Positions 63,661-64,000 of a DNA stretch of 64,000 nt are shown piece by piece. The notes under the pieces were generated by a model. The model was not told where the DNA came from, did not search any database, and saw only the letters and a program-made list of their open reading frames with translations. Position 1 is the first letter of the stretch, and each line of letters starts with the position of its first letter. The translations under genes were made by a program, and so were the position numbers. Origin of the DNA: Branchipolynoe longqiensis (taxonomy: Eukaryota > Annelida > Polychaeta > Phyllodocida > Polynoidae); contig CM059186.1 in the NCBI GenBank assembly GCA_030323885.1, forward strand, positions 25,315,849 through 25,379,848, given 5' to 3'.

Positions 63661-64000
63661 CGCTTCTTGTTTAAGCATGCTCGTTCTTGGTGAGGGTTGG
63701 TGCGGTGATATTTGTTGGTGCACCATCCGCAGATGTGCGCCTTGCGGTCGGGGTGTTGGCCGTGGGAAGCCGTGAACCCACAGTCGTTGCCCCAGTTCCA
63801 GAGGTGGCACGGCTTCCCGTCGGCCTCCTTGTTGTACTCTGTTTTGTTATCACTGTTGTTCGTCGTCGGTGTGTTGGTTCGTCCTCCGGAGTACGCCGCC
63901 CGGTGCTGGTGTTTGGCGCCAAGTCGTGTTCCTACGGCACAGGCGTCCTTCTGAAAGTCTTTTATTGCATATTGGTCGGCCCATCCATGTGGGAGGCGGC
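63603..64000 (-). CDS. Ngaro-C gag, C-terminal part (runs off the window)
   Basis: Open from the window edge to TAA at 63605-63603. It has WADQYAIKDFQKDACAVG and, at about 63810-63670, Cys-x8-Cys-x5-His-x10-Cys-x2-Cys-x9-His-x4-Cys, the same spacing as in Ngaro-B gag. Probable RNA-binding structural protein. The N-terminus is outside the window. Confidence 0.75.
   Translation of the reverse strand, partial: RLPHGWADQYAIKDFQKDACAVGTRLGAKHQHRAAYSGGRTNTPTTNNSDNKTEYNKEADGKPCHLWNWGNDCGFTASHGQHPDRKAHICGWCTNKYHRTNPHQERACLNKKRFQERKNSDSTAQATQGFC

Larger units (their letters stand above)
59181..64000 (-). mobile_element. Ngaro-C: Ngaro-like YR retrotransposon, 5' end outside window
   Basis: Minus-strand order gag, Cys-rich ORF, RT, RNase H, YR, B1, A2, B2. 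The 3' structure is the split-direct-repeat form of Ngaro elements. B1 and B2 differ by one substitution and one base in a C run, so the copy is young. GC-rich and CpG-containing against its AT-rich flanks. Confidence 0.85.

Overview
The window is eukaryotic, repeat-dominated DNA. Three things point to a lophotrochozoan, most likely a mollusc: about 30 copies of one tRNA-derived SINE family, a dispersed repeat at 31.8, 41.9 and 47.6 kb of a kind I associate with mollusc genomes (memory, not searched), and very many small inverted-repeat elements. I found no host protein-coding gene that I can defend. There are no operons or ribosome binding sites, and nearly every long open frame is a transposon protein or an open frame inside a tandem repeat.

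The main content is three tyrosine-recombinase (YR) retrotransposons, all on the minus strand. DIRS-A (about 7.9-12.2 kb) is a DIRS1-like element with gag, reverse transcriptase (RT), RNase H, a DIRS-type MT-like domain and a YR. It is broken by stops and frameshifts, one stop standing at the second catalytic Arg of the YR. Ngaro-B (about 25.8-30.8 kb) is a GC-rich, strongly decayed Ngaro-like element; its gag zinc-finger module has been duplicated, and both the RT and YR active sites are mutated. Ngaro-C (59.18 kb to the right edge) is much younger. Its YR frame is intact, its RT has an intact YLDD, and its split direct repeats (B1-A2-B2) are nearly identical; its 5' end lies beyond the window.

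Between these are: SINE copies in both orientations, with two kinds of tRNA-like head and two kinds of 3' end; a second tRNA-derived SINE (4.1, 4.4, 57.8 kb); two 5S-rRNA-derived fragments; four fragments of non-LTR retrotransposon 3' ends (5.7, 40.2, 40.7, 57.0 kb); and at least ten families of short terminal-inverted-repeat (MITE-like) elements, several nested in each other. Tandem arrays include a GT-rich minisatellite (13.1-14.3 kb), a 13-bp-like array (24.4-24.8 kb), a 53-bp satellite with a 424-bp higher-order period (48.8-50.0 kb), a 97-bp satellite next to a MITE whose end it shares (51.97-53.2 kb), and long GT and GAAA microsatellites (42.8-43.3 kb).

The elements do not form a pathway; the window is a record of layered insertion. 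Ngaro-C cut a GGTCCG-ended repeat, a 407-bp MITE sits inside another MITE with a 9-bp target duplication, a LINE fragment sits inside a GGTTAATCCGACA MITE, and a MITE splits a LINE C-terminus. The observations most worth a second look are the zinc-binding motif of identical spacing in the two Ngaro-like gags, the split repeats of Ngaro-C with a palindrome at the repeat junction, the triple-open-frame satellite, and a perfect 39-bp inverted repeat at 6.75/7.18 kb.
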